A stretch of 64,000 nucleotides of DNA from Cycas panzhihuaensis (lineage: Eukaryota; Cycadophyta): contig CM041465.1 in NCBI GenBank assembly GCA_023213395.1, positions 18,352,001-18,416,000 of the forward strand, in the 5' to 3' direction. The translations under genes were made by a program, and so were the position numbers. Numbering within the stretch: the first letter of the stretch is position 1; every line of letters starts with the position of its first letter. This document shows positions 23,321 to 33,938 of the stretch, in pieces. Below the pieces are notes generated by a model. The model worked only from the letters and a program-made list of their open reading frames with translations. It was not told the origin of the DNA and made no database searches.

Positions 23321-23770
23321 TGAAGGAAAATAATGTAGCTTAACTATGCTCTGATACCAAATGAAGGAAAATATACTAGCAGGAGAATAGGTTAGAACAT
23401 ATATCAAATAACCATAAACCAGTATTACATCAATACATCAATGTGTCACAATCACAATAGTATAAAGAACATGAAAGCCTTGTTGTTCAATCCATTGTAG
23501 CAATAATGAGCATTACAAATCTCCTCAAAGGTAGGCAGTGTCTAAAGACACCAAGGTTGTACACCCCATAATATAAATAGTTTTAGGGGAGGAGGGAAAC
23601 TCCTCAACCCCTGAATTCAAATGAATAATAAAATAATACAAACTTAACTCAAATGAAACTAACTCAACTTACCTTAACTTACCTTGACATGTTGAGCATC
23701 ACATGTCTAAATTGAGGTGCACAATCCTAGTAGGTAAGAGGGAGTTGAGTGATGACATTACACTCCAACA
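23321..23770 (-). repeat. Element G 5' LTR (450 bp)
   Basis: The minus strand starts TGTTGGAGTG at 23770 and ends TTCCTTCA at 23321. It contains an embedded PBS (gctctgatacca, 23348-23359) followed by a second LTR-tail copy, as in the 3' LTR. Followed on the right by the target duplication catgg. Confidence 0.9.
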
Positions 23771-23775
23771 CATGG
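23771..23775. repeat. Target-site duplication of G, right copy
   Basis: catgg, identical to 17831-17835. Confidence 0.9.
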
Positions 23776-24409
23776 GATACAAAAGGACTTCACATGAAAA
23801 AAGGGACTTCATATAATCAAGAAATGGTTTCCTTGGCCTTATTGTAGTAGAACATTGAGGTAAGGATGATGAATATGGAATATAGAAAGGAATGGGTTGT
23901 TATTATTGTTATTAGGGAATAAAATGAGATGGAAAAGTAGATAAAGGGTTAAACCAAGTTGTGGGGTCAACCACAGAGTTAGTTTGAGGCATAGGATATT
24001 ATGGAAAGATGGCATTAAATGAAGGAAAATATGTTAGTTGTGAAGTAGGCCTAGGAATATATGATGAAGAAGTAGGGTTGGTAACTCCTAAAACTTGAGA
24101 CTGTTTAATTGAGGTATGAGGATGAATAAGGTAAGTATAAGAAACATGTTAAGAAGAGGAGGCCAAATTAGACATTTTAGAAGAAGGTGCATGAGGGCTA
24201 ATGCCTTGTGACAAAACCATATGGGATGTATAAATTGGCAATTAAGTCATGGAGGAAATAGGATGAGAGGGGGCAACCCTAGTGGTATAGTAAGGGATAG
24301 GTTATAAACTGGGTGAAGGTAAACCACTTAACTCGAGGTAGAAGCATGAGAAGTATTAGGGTTACCATGGATAGAAATAATAATAGTACCTTCATGGGTA
24401 GAAGCTATG
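23776..24409 (-). pseudogene. gag: Element B gag, N-terminal proline/serine-rich part
   Basis: Minus-strand translation gives a P/S/T-rich sequence with YIPRPTSQLTYFPSF and, next to the G insertion, RPRKPFLDYMKS. The latter aligns with VRTHPFMDYRSTPLS in E and D, just before the conserved gag domain. It is therefore the continuation of the B gag at 16771-17830. E's LTR begins at 24410 and removes the rest. Confidence 0.65.
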
Positions 24410-26978
24410 TGTTTCCCAGCTACCGGGAATGGACTTGAGACGCATCGACTCAAGTAAGCTTAGGTATACGTTCTCACTTCTCCCTGCTCTTATTTGGATG
24501 AGATTGTTTAGCATAGGCTACTTGACATATGCTTGCTTGCCTGCATTGCTTCTTTGCTTAATCATATTGCATGTGCTTACAACACGCTTTCTGCCTATGA
24601 CGACTCACAATGGGGGTATTCCTCAGTGAATGCTACACCCCATATAGTGCACAGCGACCCACTTTGTCTCCACAACCCCTCAGGATGCTTTAGCCAGTCA
24701 TGTTTGCCCCTGTTACGACATGTTGCTCGTGTTGTAGTCTCTTCCAAGTCTGATTAGCTCCTTGGTTGAGACCCATTTCACTATTTTGGCTACTTGCTCA
24801 TCATCTGGGTATTCCCCTAGTTGTTTCAGCCTTAATTTACTCCTAATATTAACTCTAAAGCTGTATTCCTACTTACTTTTATTTATTTTTTGGTTCTAGT
24901 TTGTAGCTATAAACTTAGCGATCTGCAATCTTTCTTGATGCCGAAGTTTATCGTGGGGCGATTGTTTGATTTTTTTAAAAAAAATCACATGACAGTTTCC
25001 ACTTTTTTCGTAGAACTGCCGCGTGGAACCTGCATATTTGCGTCGCCCTGACATCCCCAACATTCACCTGTAGTGAACAGGGGATAAAACAAGAAATCCT
25101 CTTCATTTTCAAGGATCTTTTACTCATTTTTATAGAAAATTACATAAAATCCTCACAGAAATCTACTGCAAAGAGAGACACATAGCTGCTGGCTCATTTC
25201 CAGTGACCATTACTGCCCCTACAGCTCATAAACAATAGGCTCTACATCTACTTGTAGGTCTCCAAGGCTTTAAAGAGGATCTCCCTCAAAATCTCCCAAA
25301 AGACAAGCTACAAAGGCTCCAAACCCACAGGATCATTCTCACATTTCTCTCCTTTCCAAACCTGCCATCATAATCCACTGAATGTTGGTTATTTCCTGCT
25401 ATTTTTCTAGCAAGTTCATGTTTGAAATCTTCACAACAAGGTACCTCTCACATTTACTTTGTAATTCATGTTGTTTCTTTATACTTTTGTGGATAAACTC
25501 TTAGTCTATGTGCCTTCTTATTGTTGTACCTATTTAGCATCATTTTCTTGTCTTTTGGTACAATAGTGCTTTCCAAATAATCCCTGCAAACCTACTCTTA
25601 GGTGGCAGTTGTAGGGGGGTAACACAAAGAGAATTTGAGGGAAGAAGGCGGGTCATCCCCCTTTCCATCCTTCTCCCGAAGGGTTCCGCCCCTTATTCTC
25701 TTTCCCCTTGCTTTTGGTGCCTTCCTAGAAGTCAGGTTAGGGAGTTTGGTAGCCCATTTTTAGAGGTAAACCAGCGTTAGCAGCCCATTGCCACACTGGT
25801 CCTAGATTTTTGTCCATTGGTTTTGGGCATCGCATAAGCCCCAAAACCACATCTTGTCGGTTAACGGTTTGCTACCCACCCAATCAAACGATTTGCTATC
25901 CATAGCATCTCGTTCCTTGGGTGTTCGCATACCTCTTAGTTCCCCTTTTCTTTCTCATTATTCACTGCCCCACATCCTTGCTGTGAGTTTGTTTCCCTTT
26001 CCCAAGACTAAGTGGAGTTTTCTCGTGGGTGAGTTAGCCATTCCGAGGCTATACTCTTCATTTTTGGGTGTCATTTGTGGTAACTATTAGCGGGAGTTTT
26101 TGTTAAATATTGTTCCATTAAATGGTAATATACATGCTTAGCTTAGCTTGATTTTGTTTCTTCTAAGTTTAGTGCATATACTTAGTCTATTTTGTGGCCC
26201 CTCTTCTGAGAGGGAGATACTCGTCTAGTTGACTTGTAGGATCTCGCGTCGGTGGAGTCGCATATAGAACAAAACCCATTGTAGGTTAATTCTACATTTA
26301 GTGCTTTTTGTCATTTTCCGTTGTTTACTTTTTCTGTTTTGCTTTTGCATGCATAAGGGGAGGTAAGCTAGCCCCTCTTCGGTTGCTCATGGCAACCATC
26401 GCCAACCGGTATCGCATGTGCAATGAGTAGAGAAGGAAGAAGCAGGAAGTGAAGGGACAGGTAGCACTCCTTTCGGATGCCAGGTCCAGGTATTTTCCTT
26501 GTCCTCGTATATCTTCTTTATGTTGTTATCCCTTATGCACATGTTTGTGTAGTTAGAGACATATAAGGAATTGAAAGTGGAAAGGAATATACTTTTGTTT
26601 TGCATATCTTGTACCTAGTGGTTAGTCTAGCATATTTAGTTAGCTCACTTTGTGTTAGAACTACCCACATTTGCCCCCTTTGACTAGCCCACACCTGGAT
26701 GCCACATTATACACACATTCCCATTCTTGTGTTTCCTTCTCATTTCCTTAAGAAGATGTAACGTGCCAAGTTCTCTCCTCCTCTTTCCAGCCATCTGAGG
26801 GGTAGGAAGGCCTCGCTTTGTGTAGCTACCTGGAAGCAACCAGGCACCTCTGTAGTTTCAAATCCGTGCTCCGGTATACGGATGCCCTGCGAGGTGAAGT
26901 CCTTACTATTTAGCCTAACTTAGCTTTGCATAATCCATTCCTTTCATTAAACGTAGGGATACCACCCCGCGACAAGCA
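24410..26978 (+). repeat. Element E 5' LTR, about 2.57 kb
   Basis: It starts TGTTTCCCAGCTACCGGGAA at 24410. The whole block has an inverted homologue at 31782-29207 (D's 3' LTR), including landmark blocks such as gctacctggaagcaaccagg (26827 and 29342 region). The 3' end is set at gacaagca (26978), a few bases before the candidate primer-binding site; this end is uncertain by several bases. No gene was recognised inside. Confidence 0.8.
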
Positions 26979-27247
26979 TTTCTTGGCAACCATCTTTGGG
27001 GGCCGGAAGGGAACTAGTTTCGCTTCCCCTTTTCGTTGGTGTTCTTGCCTTTAGGTAGCCTTTTTATCCTACTTCTCAGTTGGGCAGCCCCTAATATATT
27101 TGTTTAATACCCCTTTCATTTTCTTCTAACGATGCTTGTAAAGGCGTTGCATGCAACGTTTCTCACATCACTTGTGAGGTCTGTCACCATTGTTAGAAGA
27201 CCCATCGCCTTGTTCCCTTCCGTCGTCGTATCCTGATTCGACAATGA
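26979..27247 (+). other. Element E leader with candidate primer-binding site
   Basis: tggcaaccatctttgggg at 26984-27001 occupies the primer-site position, matching A's tagcgaccatattgagga. The rest (for example ccttttcgttggtgttcttgc) aligns with A's leader at 1000-1060. Confidence 0.5.
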
Positions 27248-29206
27248 AAGGTTACCAGTCTGATTAGGCTTACCTTAGGAACTCAAGAGTTTCCCGCATC
27301 CATTCTAGGATCCACTCACGAGGGTGACGATCCTATCTATTATCCGGGTGACCTATTTCACCCTTCTGGCCTTCATCCTTCTGCTCATGTAGCAGAAGAT
27401 TTGCCTCTTTATGAGACTCACCATCCTATTGGTGAATCTTATGAGGAGTGCCCTGAGGGGTCCCTAACATTTGAGATCCCATCGACCTCATATGGCTATG
27501 AGGATACCCCTCCTATCGATGTGGTCAAAGTGCTTAGCGAGTACTTTCGAGCAACTCACCATCAACCACGTCCCAGGTGATTTGAAGAAGTTCTACGCGG
27601 TGTAGCACCTTCTTCATCCACACCTACACCTCCTACCACAAATGACCCTTCTACCTATGTGCATTTGTCCCATGCCTTGTCTACACTGGCTCCTAGGACA
27701 AGTGTTGCACCATCTATTCCTAGCCATGGTCCTGCTTCTTCAGGACCCATTTGTGGTATGTCCTTCCCCCAGCTTGGGGTTAGCATGCCATTCCCGAGTC
27801 AAACGAATGTGCCACCTTCAAACATAGCACATACATTTCTTAGTAGGCCTCGAGGTCCTACTAATACTACTGTTATCAACTATGTAGGACTCGCTTCTAC
27901 ATACGTTCAAAACCCATCTGGTGGTCCGTCCCTTTACCTGCCCCCAGGTTATGCATCTCAACCTTGGGGGCAGGGTAGGGGAAACCACCTTCCAACTTAT
28001 GGGGTGGACCCATTGCACCCATATGGGGTTGCACCACCCACGGGTGGCCCATATGGGAAGAATCCAATCCTGCACCCTTCGTTTATGCTATTCAGCGTAA
28101 CTCCTACTGCCATGCCTTGGCAAGGGAACGTGCCTCCCTTCCAAGGCATTTATCCGCAACCTCCCTTCCAGTAAGGGGTATTTCCCTAAGGAGGGATGGG
28201 TTTACCACCCCCATCCATTCCTATTTATTTACCGTTCGTCGATCCTTTGGCCCATGTAAGGACACATCCCTTCATGGACTACAGGTCGACACCGCTGTCT
28301 GTTGAGGTACTAAGGACTAACCTGCTGCCTCACCCTCCTGAAGCTCCCAAATTCGACAGAACTTCATTGCAAGACCCAGCCTAGCACGTGCGTAGTTTCT
28401 CTATGACGTGCATAGAGTACTGGACTTACGACCACATCCTAATGAAGTTATTTCCATGATCCTTATAGGGTGATGCCCTTAAATGGTTCTACCGTCTCCC
28501 TGCCCACTCCATTCATTCATTCCAGCAATTGGTGGATGAATTTGTCAATTATTTTGATGCAGCCCATCCATTCGAGAGCAAAATAAAAGCTCTCCTTTCA
28601 CTCAAACAAGGTCACGATGAAATGAATCATAACTTTGTGCAATGATTCCATGATCTCCTTCACTCTATCAAGGCCATGTTGCCTGAAGAGTTGAAACGAG
28701 ATATTTTCATTAATGCGCTTTACCCCGAAGTGCATGTGGAAGTCCTCAAAATGGGAGCAACTACATGCGACTCTGCCATCACGAAGTGTTTGGTGTTAGA
28801 GGCTATTGAGATCCAAGCTAGACTCAAGAAACCTCTTAAGCCCTTACAACATCGTGAGGCACCTCCCCTGGTGAAGGAAACCAAACCTTCGCAACTTGCT
28901 AGGTCTATCTCTCACCCTACTGAGAGGAATTTAGACCCCCTCACTTTTGTTATACGCTCGTTTAAGTGCACGATGAAGGAGCTTAAACTCCAATCCCTTT
29001 CATCGCCAACCTCCCATAAATTAGTTCAACAAACTTCTCATGTCATTCCCCTTAGAGGGGGTGGCACCCAACCTTCTCAAGTAAGGAGAGTCGATCCTCC
29101 CCTTGAGAAGAGGTGGTGTTCCATCTACAGGGAATGTTTTCACGATGACTCGCATTATCGGGCGCAACACCCACGTGATGCCCTCATGCGGTCGTCTCCT
29201 AGACAG
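27248..29206 (+). pseudogene. gag: Element E gag, truncated by insertion of D
   Basis: One plus frame runs from about 27248 to 29206 with stops but no frameshift. In order: an acidic/aromatic N-terminus (THEGDDPIYYPGD), a long proline/glycine-rich region (27659-28174, with PPTGGPYG and PYGVAPP), the conserved gag domain from FMDYRSTPLS (28276) through GDALKWFYRLP, DEFVNYFDAAHPF and KRDIFINALYPEVHVE, then the zinc knuckle CSIYRECFHDDSHY (about 29120; the first histidine and last cysteine of C-x2-H-x4-H-x4-C are changed). Stops include TGA at 28457 (same codon as D) and TAG at 28466. The true start codon is not clear. It ends at DALMRSSPR where D's LTR begins. Confidence 0.82.
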
Positions 29207-31782
29207 TGAAAGCGCCTGCACGGGCGATGTCCCTACGCCTAGCAAAATGATATGAGGATATGCTATGCTAACTAAGCTAGGTAGCGAGGACCTCACCTCG
29301 CAAGGCATCCGTGCGCCGAAGCGCGGATTCGAGACTGCAAGGTACCTGGTTGCTTCCAGGTAGCCATGCAAAACAAGGCCTCCCTACCCTTCGGATGGCC
29401 AGGAAGGAGAGAGAATGCCTTGCGCGTTGCATCTTCTCAAGGCAATGAGAAGGCAACGAATGGGAGTGCAACTATTTAATGTGCAGGCAAATGCAGGAAA
29501 AGGTGCGATGGAGGGGCGGCTTGGATACGATGTGAGCAAACTATCTATGCTATGCTATGCTAGATAAAATGAGAAATAATGTAAAAGATAAATATGCTTT
29601 CCCTTTTCCTTTATATTCTTTTACAATTTTCTAACTACTCAGGCAAATGCATGAAAGGTAACAGTGTAAAAGGGGATACATAGGAAGCAAGGGGAATATC
29701 TAGATCCAGTGCCTGAATGGAGGTGCGGCTCATCTCTCTAAGTCCCGCTCCTTCCTTCTCCATTCGCCGTGCATGCAATGCCGATTGGCGGTAATTGCTG
29801 GAAGTGATGGAAGAGGGGTTTACTTACCTCCCCTTAAGCATGCAAAAGCAAATGAAATGGAAAGAAACGAAAAAGCTTGAAACTAAAGAAAGAAATGCAC
29901 TACGTGGGGAACTAACCTGCAACGGGCTCGTCCCACGTATTGCTCCACCAATGCGCAATCCTGCAAATGGGTGAGAAGGACACCTTCCTCTCAGAAGAGA
30001 GGCCACAAGATATACTAAGAAATATATATATAAACTGAAATCAAATGAAACTAAGATCTAAGCTAAGCATCGGAATATAACCAAACGAAATAGCAACATT
30101 CAAGAAACGCTCTCACCACCATGCACCATGAAAACACTTGAAAGGGAAAGGAGTATAGCCTCGGGATGGCTAACTCACCCACGGGAGACCTCCATGGAAC
30201 TCGGGAAGGAAAACTAGTTGGCAATAAGGTAGTGAAGCAACAAATCCGTAACAAGGAAAAGAATGACAGAAAAAACTGGGGCTTACATAGGGTCTAACAC
30301 CAACAGGTCACGACTTCTGGCAATGATGTAGTGACAGGTTGCCTATGCTAATCAGAACACCCTAACTAAATCCCCTAAACTCCCTTAGTCTGTTCCCTAA
30401 GAAAGCGCAGACGGCAAAGGGAAAGAGGACAAGGGACAGAACCCTTGGGGAGAAGGATAGCAATGGGGGACAGAACCCTGCCTACCTCCCTCAAATCCTC
30501 GTATATACTCCTTTGCACTGGCTAACTAAGGAAGGGGGTGAAAGGGATAGTTTAAGAAAAATAGAGAGGCTTACAGGAAGAAGCAACAGGAGAGTATCAC
30601 TAATCTAGTGTAATACTATGAGGAAAACTAGCTAACTAGGATCCCATTCATTAATGAACAAAAGAAATAGGAATAAAATAGATTGCAAGTAAAAAATAAG
30701 AAGTACCTCGTAGGAAGAAGATCAATCATGGACTTTGCTGCTAAGAATAACAGTAATAAACAATGTATAGGGACTGATCATGAGAGGTTCTTGCAAGAGT
30801 AGAAATGAAGAAAACTCCTTGCAAGCTTGGAGCCTTGGAAGTTGGCTCTTTGGGAAGCTTTTAGGTGAAAATGCCACTTAGATCCTTGAGCACCTACAAA
30901 GAAAGATGGGGCTTGTTGTGGAGAGCTATAAGGGGCAGCAGTGGCCCTGCAAGTCTAGCTAATAGCAATCCTTTTCTCCTTTTATCCAGTTGTTGTGTAT
31001 GTGGATTGTCTTTTCCTGTGTGTTTTCTTGTGTGAAAGTCAGAAATTCTTCTAAGAGATTTGAAAAATGTCCAAAAGATCTGAAAAATAGGGAGCAAAAT
31101 CCCCTTTATCCCCCTTGTTCACAGCAGGTGAACGTTGGGGATGTCAGGGTGACTCGAATCAATCAATGCCACGTGGCAATTCCACAAAAAAAAAAAATAA
31201 AGCGTCGTGGTTCTCTTTTAAATTTCAAGCAGACGTCTGACAAACTCTGTGACTACCAAGAAGGCTGATCGCTAAGTTTACAGATGTCGGGCCGAAAACA
31301 AAAAAAGAGAAAAATAAACAAAAACATCAAGTTTTAGGGCAAAAATCAAGGCTAAGCATAAGTTAGAGCAGCTGGGGGAATGCCCGGGTAATAGGCAGGT
31401 ACCCAAAATAATGCAAAGAGTCCTAACTAAGGATTAAATCAGGCTTAGGAAGGACTGCAACATAAGCAACATGTCGTAACGAGAGCAAATAGGACTGATA
31501 GAGATATCCCAGGGGACTGTGGAGACAATGTGGGTGGCTGTGCGCCATACGGGATGTAGCATTCACTAAGGAATGCCCCCGCTATGAGTCGTCATAGGCT
31601 GATAGTGTGCCGTAAGCACATGCATTATGAGCAAGTAGAAAAACAATGCGTGCAGGCAGGCATATGTCAAGCAACCTACTCTAAATAACCTCAATCAAGC
31701 ATGGACAAGAAAAGGTAAGAAAGTATACCTAAACAAACCTACATCGATACGTCTCGAGTCCATTCCCAGTAGCTGGGAAACA
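29207..31782 (-). repeat. Element D 3' LTR, about 2.58 kb
   Basis: The minus strand starts TGTTTCCCAGCTACTGGGAA at 31782, directly after the polypurine tract. It is an inverted homologue of E's LTR over its full length. The left end is placed at tgaaagcgcc (29207), where E's gag frame breaks; an alternative terminus at 29217 (tgcacggg) cannot be excluded. The interval has no gene. Confidence 0.82.
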
Positions 31783-31794
31783 CTACCACCTTAG
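31783..31794 (-). promoter_or_regulatory. Element D polypurine tract
   Basis: CTAAGGTGGTAG on the minus strand abutting the LTR start; compare CTAAGGGGGCAG in A. Confidence 0.75.
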
Positions 31795-32220
31795 TAGCAA
31801 AGCCTCACTGCTCGAAAGCGTAACGTGATGGCGAATACTGACAATCAAAGATATGAGTAGCACATGCATGTATATATATAAAAGCAATAAAGAGCAGCAC
31901 GTGGGCCAAGGGCGTAGGCGAGTGTCGTGGCGGAACGCATGGACAAGGGAGACGGAGATGAGGACAACGTAGGGGCTACCTACGCATCATCTAAGCATTG
32001 ACCTGTAACTAAAATAAGCAAGTAAAAGGGGATACCCCTGTTGCCGAAGTGCAACGTGAAGTAGGAGGGCATCCAGCAAATAGAGCAAGCACATCTAACT
32101 AACAGCAACTAGAGACTTGGGCACGGGCTGGCCAGGCAAGCCTCAGGGGCTGTTGTCTAGATGACTGCTAGGAGGCTGACCTTGACTAACTTTTGATGAT
32201 TGTAGGTAGTTATCGCAGTG
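31795..32220 (+). other. Element D region upstream of the antisense gene
   Basis: Noncoding. It ends in gatgattgtag followed by gtagttatcgcag just before the conserved PMD reading, so a splice acceptor may precede the domain. The promoter of the antisense gene, if one exists, would lie here or in the adjoining LTR. Confidence 0.4.
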
Positions 32221-33938
32221 GATAACCGTGAGAACATCAACATGCCAATACTGAGCTACTTGGAGATGGCATCCTAAGAGGACAAGGCGACTCTGAAGAG
32301 GTGTGGCCTATATAAGGCCCTCAAGACCCCCCAGTTTGCGTTAGACCAGAGGCTTCTGGTTGATATCGTGTCGCACTGAGATAGAAGGAGGCATGTATTT
32401 CACTTGCCTCAGATAGGTGACGTCACTATCACCCTGGGAGATATCAGGCAGATCCTGGGGGTACCAGTGACAAGGAGACCAGTGAGGCTAGAAGCACTGC
32501 CTAGCACCGAGGCAGTGCACAGGGAGCCAGCCCAGTTCCTCACAGGGACTGACAGGTGGGAGTGGAGGGGAGCTCCCCTCTAGACTATGCTCATGTCCAG
32601 GATTCCTCGGGTAAGGAAGTTGATACTACTATGCATTCTGTTCTGGATTTCCCAGAAACAGAACTACTGGGAGATCCCCGGAGGATGGGTGGGCCTTGAC
32701 ATGCCGGTGTGGTGGCGAGAGGATGGACTAGGCCACTCTAGTTGCGGCGAACCTCATCGCCCAACTAGACACCATCTGAAGATCTAGCAAAGGGGGGTTT
32801 TCTTACAGCACGCTGTTGCAGTGATGGTTTTTTTATCATTTTACGGCGGTGGCACCAGTAGAGGGGGCATTCCCCATAGCAGAGTGGGCCCGATGGTCCA
32901 CAGATGGCAGACGCGGCTTCGAGGGACAGAGGACCAGGCCCATATCCATCGGTCGGTCGATGCAACATCACTCAACCTCCTTACTCTGACAGACTATATA
33001 GCAGAGCCCTATAGAGCAGTGAGGTGGGAGAGTGACGATGGAGTGGGCGGAGCAGGAGCGCCCATCGACGATGATGATGATGACGATAACAATGAAGATA
33101 GCGGCGATGACGGTGATGATGCGGAAGATGGGGCTGGCCCATCATGACCTGCAGGAGAGGCAGGTCCATGACAGTCGACAAGAGGAGCAGCAGGGCCATT
33201 CGGGGAGGAGGCGAGCCCATCGAGGCTGCCGAGGCGAGTAGGGTGCCCAAGACCAGAGGTCGCAGACTACGGATCGTGAGGAGATCCAGAGAGGCGAGGG
33301 TCAAGCCAGTCCCTGCTAGAGGTGAGGTAGAGGCAGAGGATGTACCTGAGGATGAGGTACCTACAGCTGGTGGAGGGCCAGGAGACAAGGATGTCGCCCA
33401 AGCAGAGGAGCTGGTGGCCGCGGTAGGTGAGACCTAAACGTTTCCTTAGTCATTTGACATCTAGATAGATCTTTGATTTCATTTCATTATTGTATGCAGT
33501 GAGGATATACATTGACACATGGCATGTTGCATTGACAGGAGTAGCAGAGGTCCAGAGACTGGTGGAGGCCATGGTGAGGGAGATGTTCCCTCAGGTCTAC
33601 GCAGAGGGGCAACCGCCCATCCAGGCAGAGGATGCACCAGATTAGTAGGGGTCCACATGCAGGCATTCGTCCCACTGGTGAGGGTGAGAGACATCTGGGC
33701 TGCAGAGACCCAGGAGCACATGGCATTCCGGGGACAACTGCAACGAGAGCTTGACGTGGCTAGGGGCGAGCGAGATGAGCCGCGCGGACGAGTCCAGGCC
33801 TTAGAGGCTCAGAGCGGGCTAGGAGGAGATGCGGGGAGCAGTATTCACCTAACAATCCTAGAGGATCACCTTAAGGCGACAGAGGAGAAGTTCAGGGCTA
33901 TGGAGGAGGGACTCTGGGGAGAGAGGGATCGTATCTAG
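32221..33938 (+). pseudogene. Element D antisense gene: plant mobile domain protein with acidic linker and coiled coil
   Basis: Plus-strand gene opposite to D's gag-pol. One frame runs 32221-33147 with four in-frame stops and no shift. LLVDIVSH (32365 region), then RRRHVFHLPQIGDVTITL and DIRQILGVPV, give the PMD signature. It continues with FWISQKQNYWEIPGGW (32640), a GGIPHSRVGPMVHRW block (32860) and an Asp-rich run near 33070-33130. A different frame carries a basic then acidic stretch (33144-33426). An AG|GTGAGA to CAG intron-like gap is at 33427-33538, followed by VQRLVEAMVREMFPQVYAEG (33550) and a heptad-like tail LQRELDVARGERDE (33740-33930). The four stops look like C-to-T changes. It is colinear with A's antisense gene, so it belongs to the element family and is not a chance insertion. 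Function unknown; PMD proteins act in gene and TE silencing in plants. Confidence 0.8.
33427..33538 (+). other. Candidate intron in the antisense PMD gene
   Basis: It begins gtgagacc and ends attgacag, with a T-rich 3' half. A's copy has the same donor context (GGTGAGACAC, minus strand at 7769) and a similarly AT-rich gap of about 120 bases before the homologous AGTAGAG block. Coding similarity between the copies flanks the gap on both sides. Confidence 0.5.

Larger units (their letters stand above)
17836..23770 (-). mobile_element. Element G: non-autonomous LTR retrotransposon with only a gag fragment
   Basis: 5,935 bp flanked by identical 5-bp duplications (catgg at 17831-17835 and 23771-23775). 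It has two LTRs of 474 and 450 bp, a primer-binding site at the right end and a polypurine tract at the left end, so it reads on the minus strand. The only coding similarity inside is an N-terminal copia-type gag fragment near the polypurine tract (18728-19030). It shares LTR architecture, gag fragment and leader motifs with element H (46738-50073), so G and H form one family. The two LTRs differ at about a dozen of 315 aligned bases plus indels, so the insertion is relatively recent for this window. Confidence 0.9.
14164..24409 (-). mobile_element. Element B: older Tat-type gypsy element, split by G and cut by A and E
   Basis: Minus-strand pol and gag fragments in the order RT (14164-14760), spacer and protease (to about 16770), gag (to 17830). 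Gag then continues at 23776-24409 after the nested element G. A interrupts its RT on the left and E its gag N-terminus on the right, so integrase and both LTRs are not in this window. It is more diverged from D than A or E are, and its RT active site is altered, consistent with being the oldest layer here. Confidence 0.8.
24410..29206 (+). mobile_element. Element E: Tat-type gypsy element, 5' LTR and gag only
   Basis: 5' LTR, leader and most of gag on the plus strand. It was inserted into B's gag N-terminus on the left and is itself interrupted by D's 3' LTR at 29207, in the middle of the region after the gag zinc knuckle. Its remaining pol and 3' LTR are not in the window. It retains more CpG and fewer stops than A or B. 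Confidence 0.82.

Noticed and set aside
24429-24757. Small plus-strand open frames (66 and 74 codons)
   Set aside because: They lie in E's LTR and are not conserved as frames in D's inverted copy.
32765-33721. Minus-strand frames opposite the D PMD gene (up to 135 codons)
   Set aside because: They are shadows of a GC-rich region; the plus-strand reading matches A's gene and the PMD signature, the minus-strand readings match nothing.
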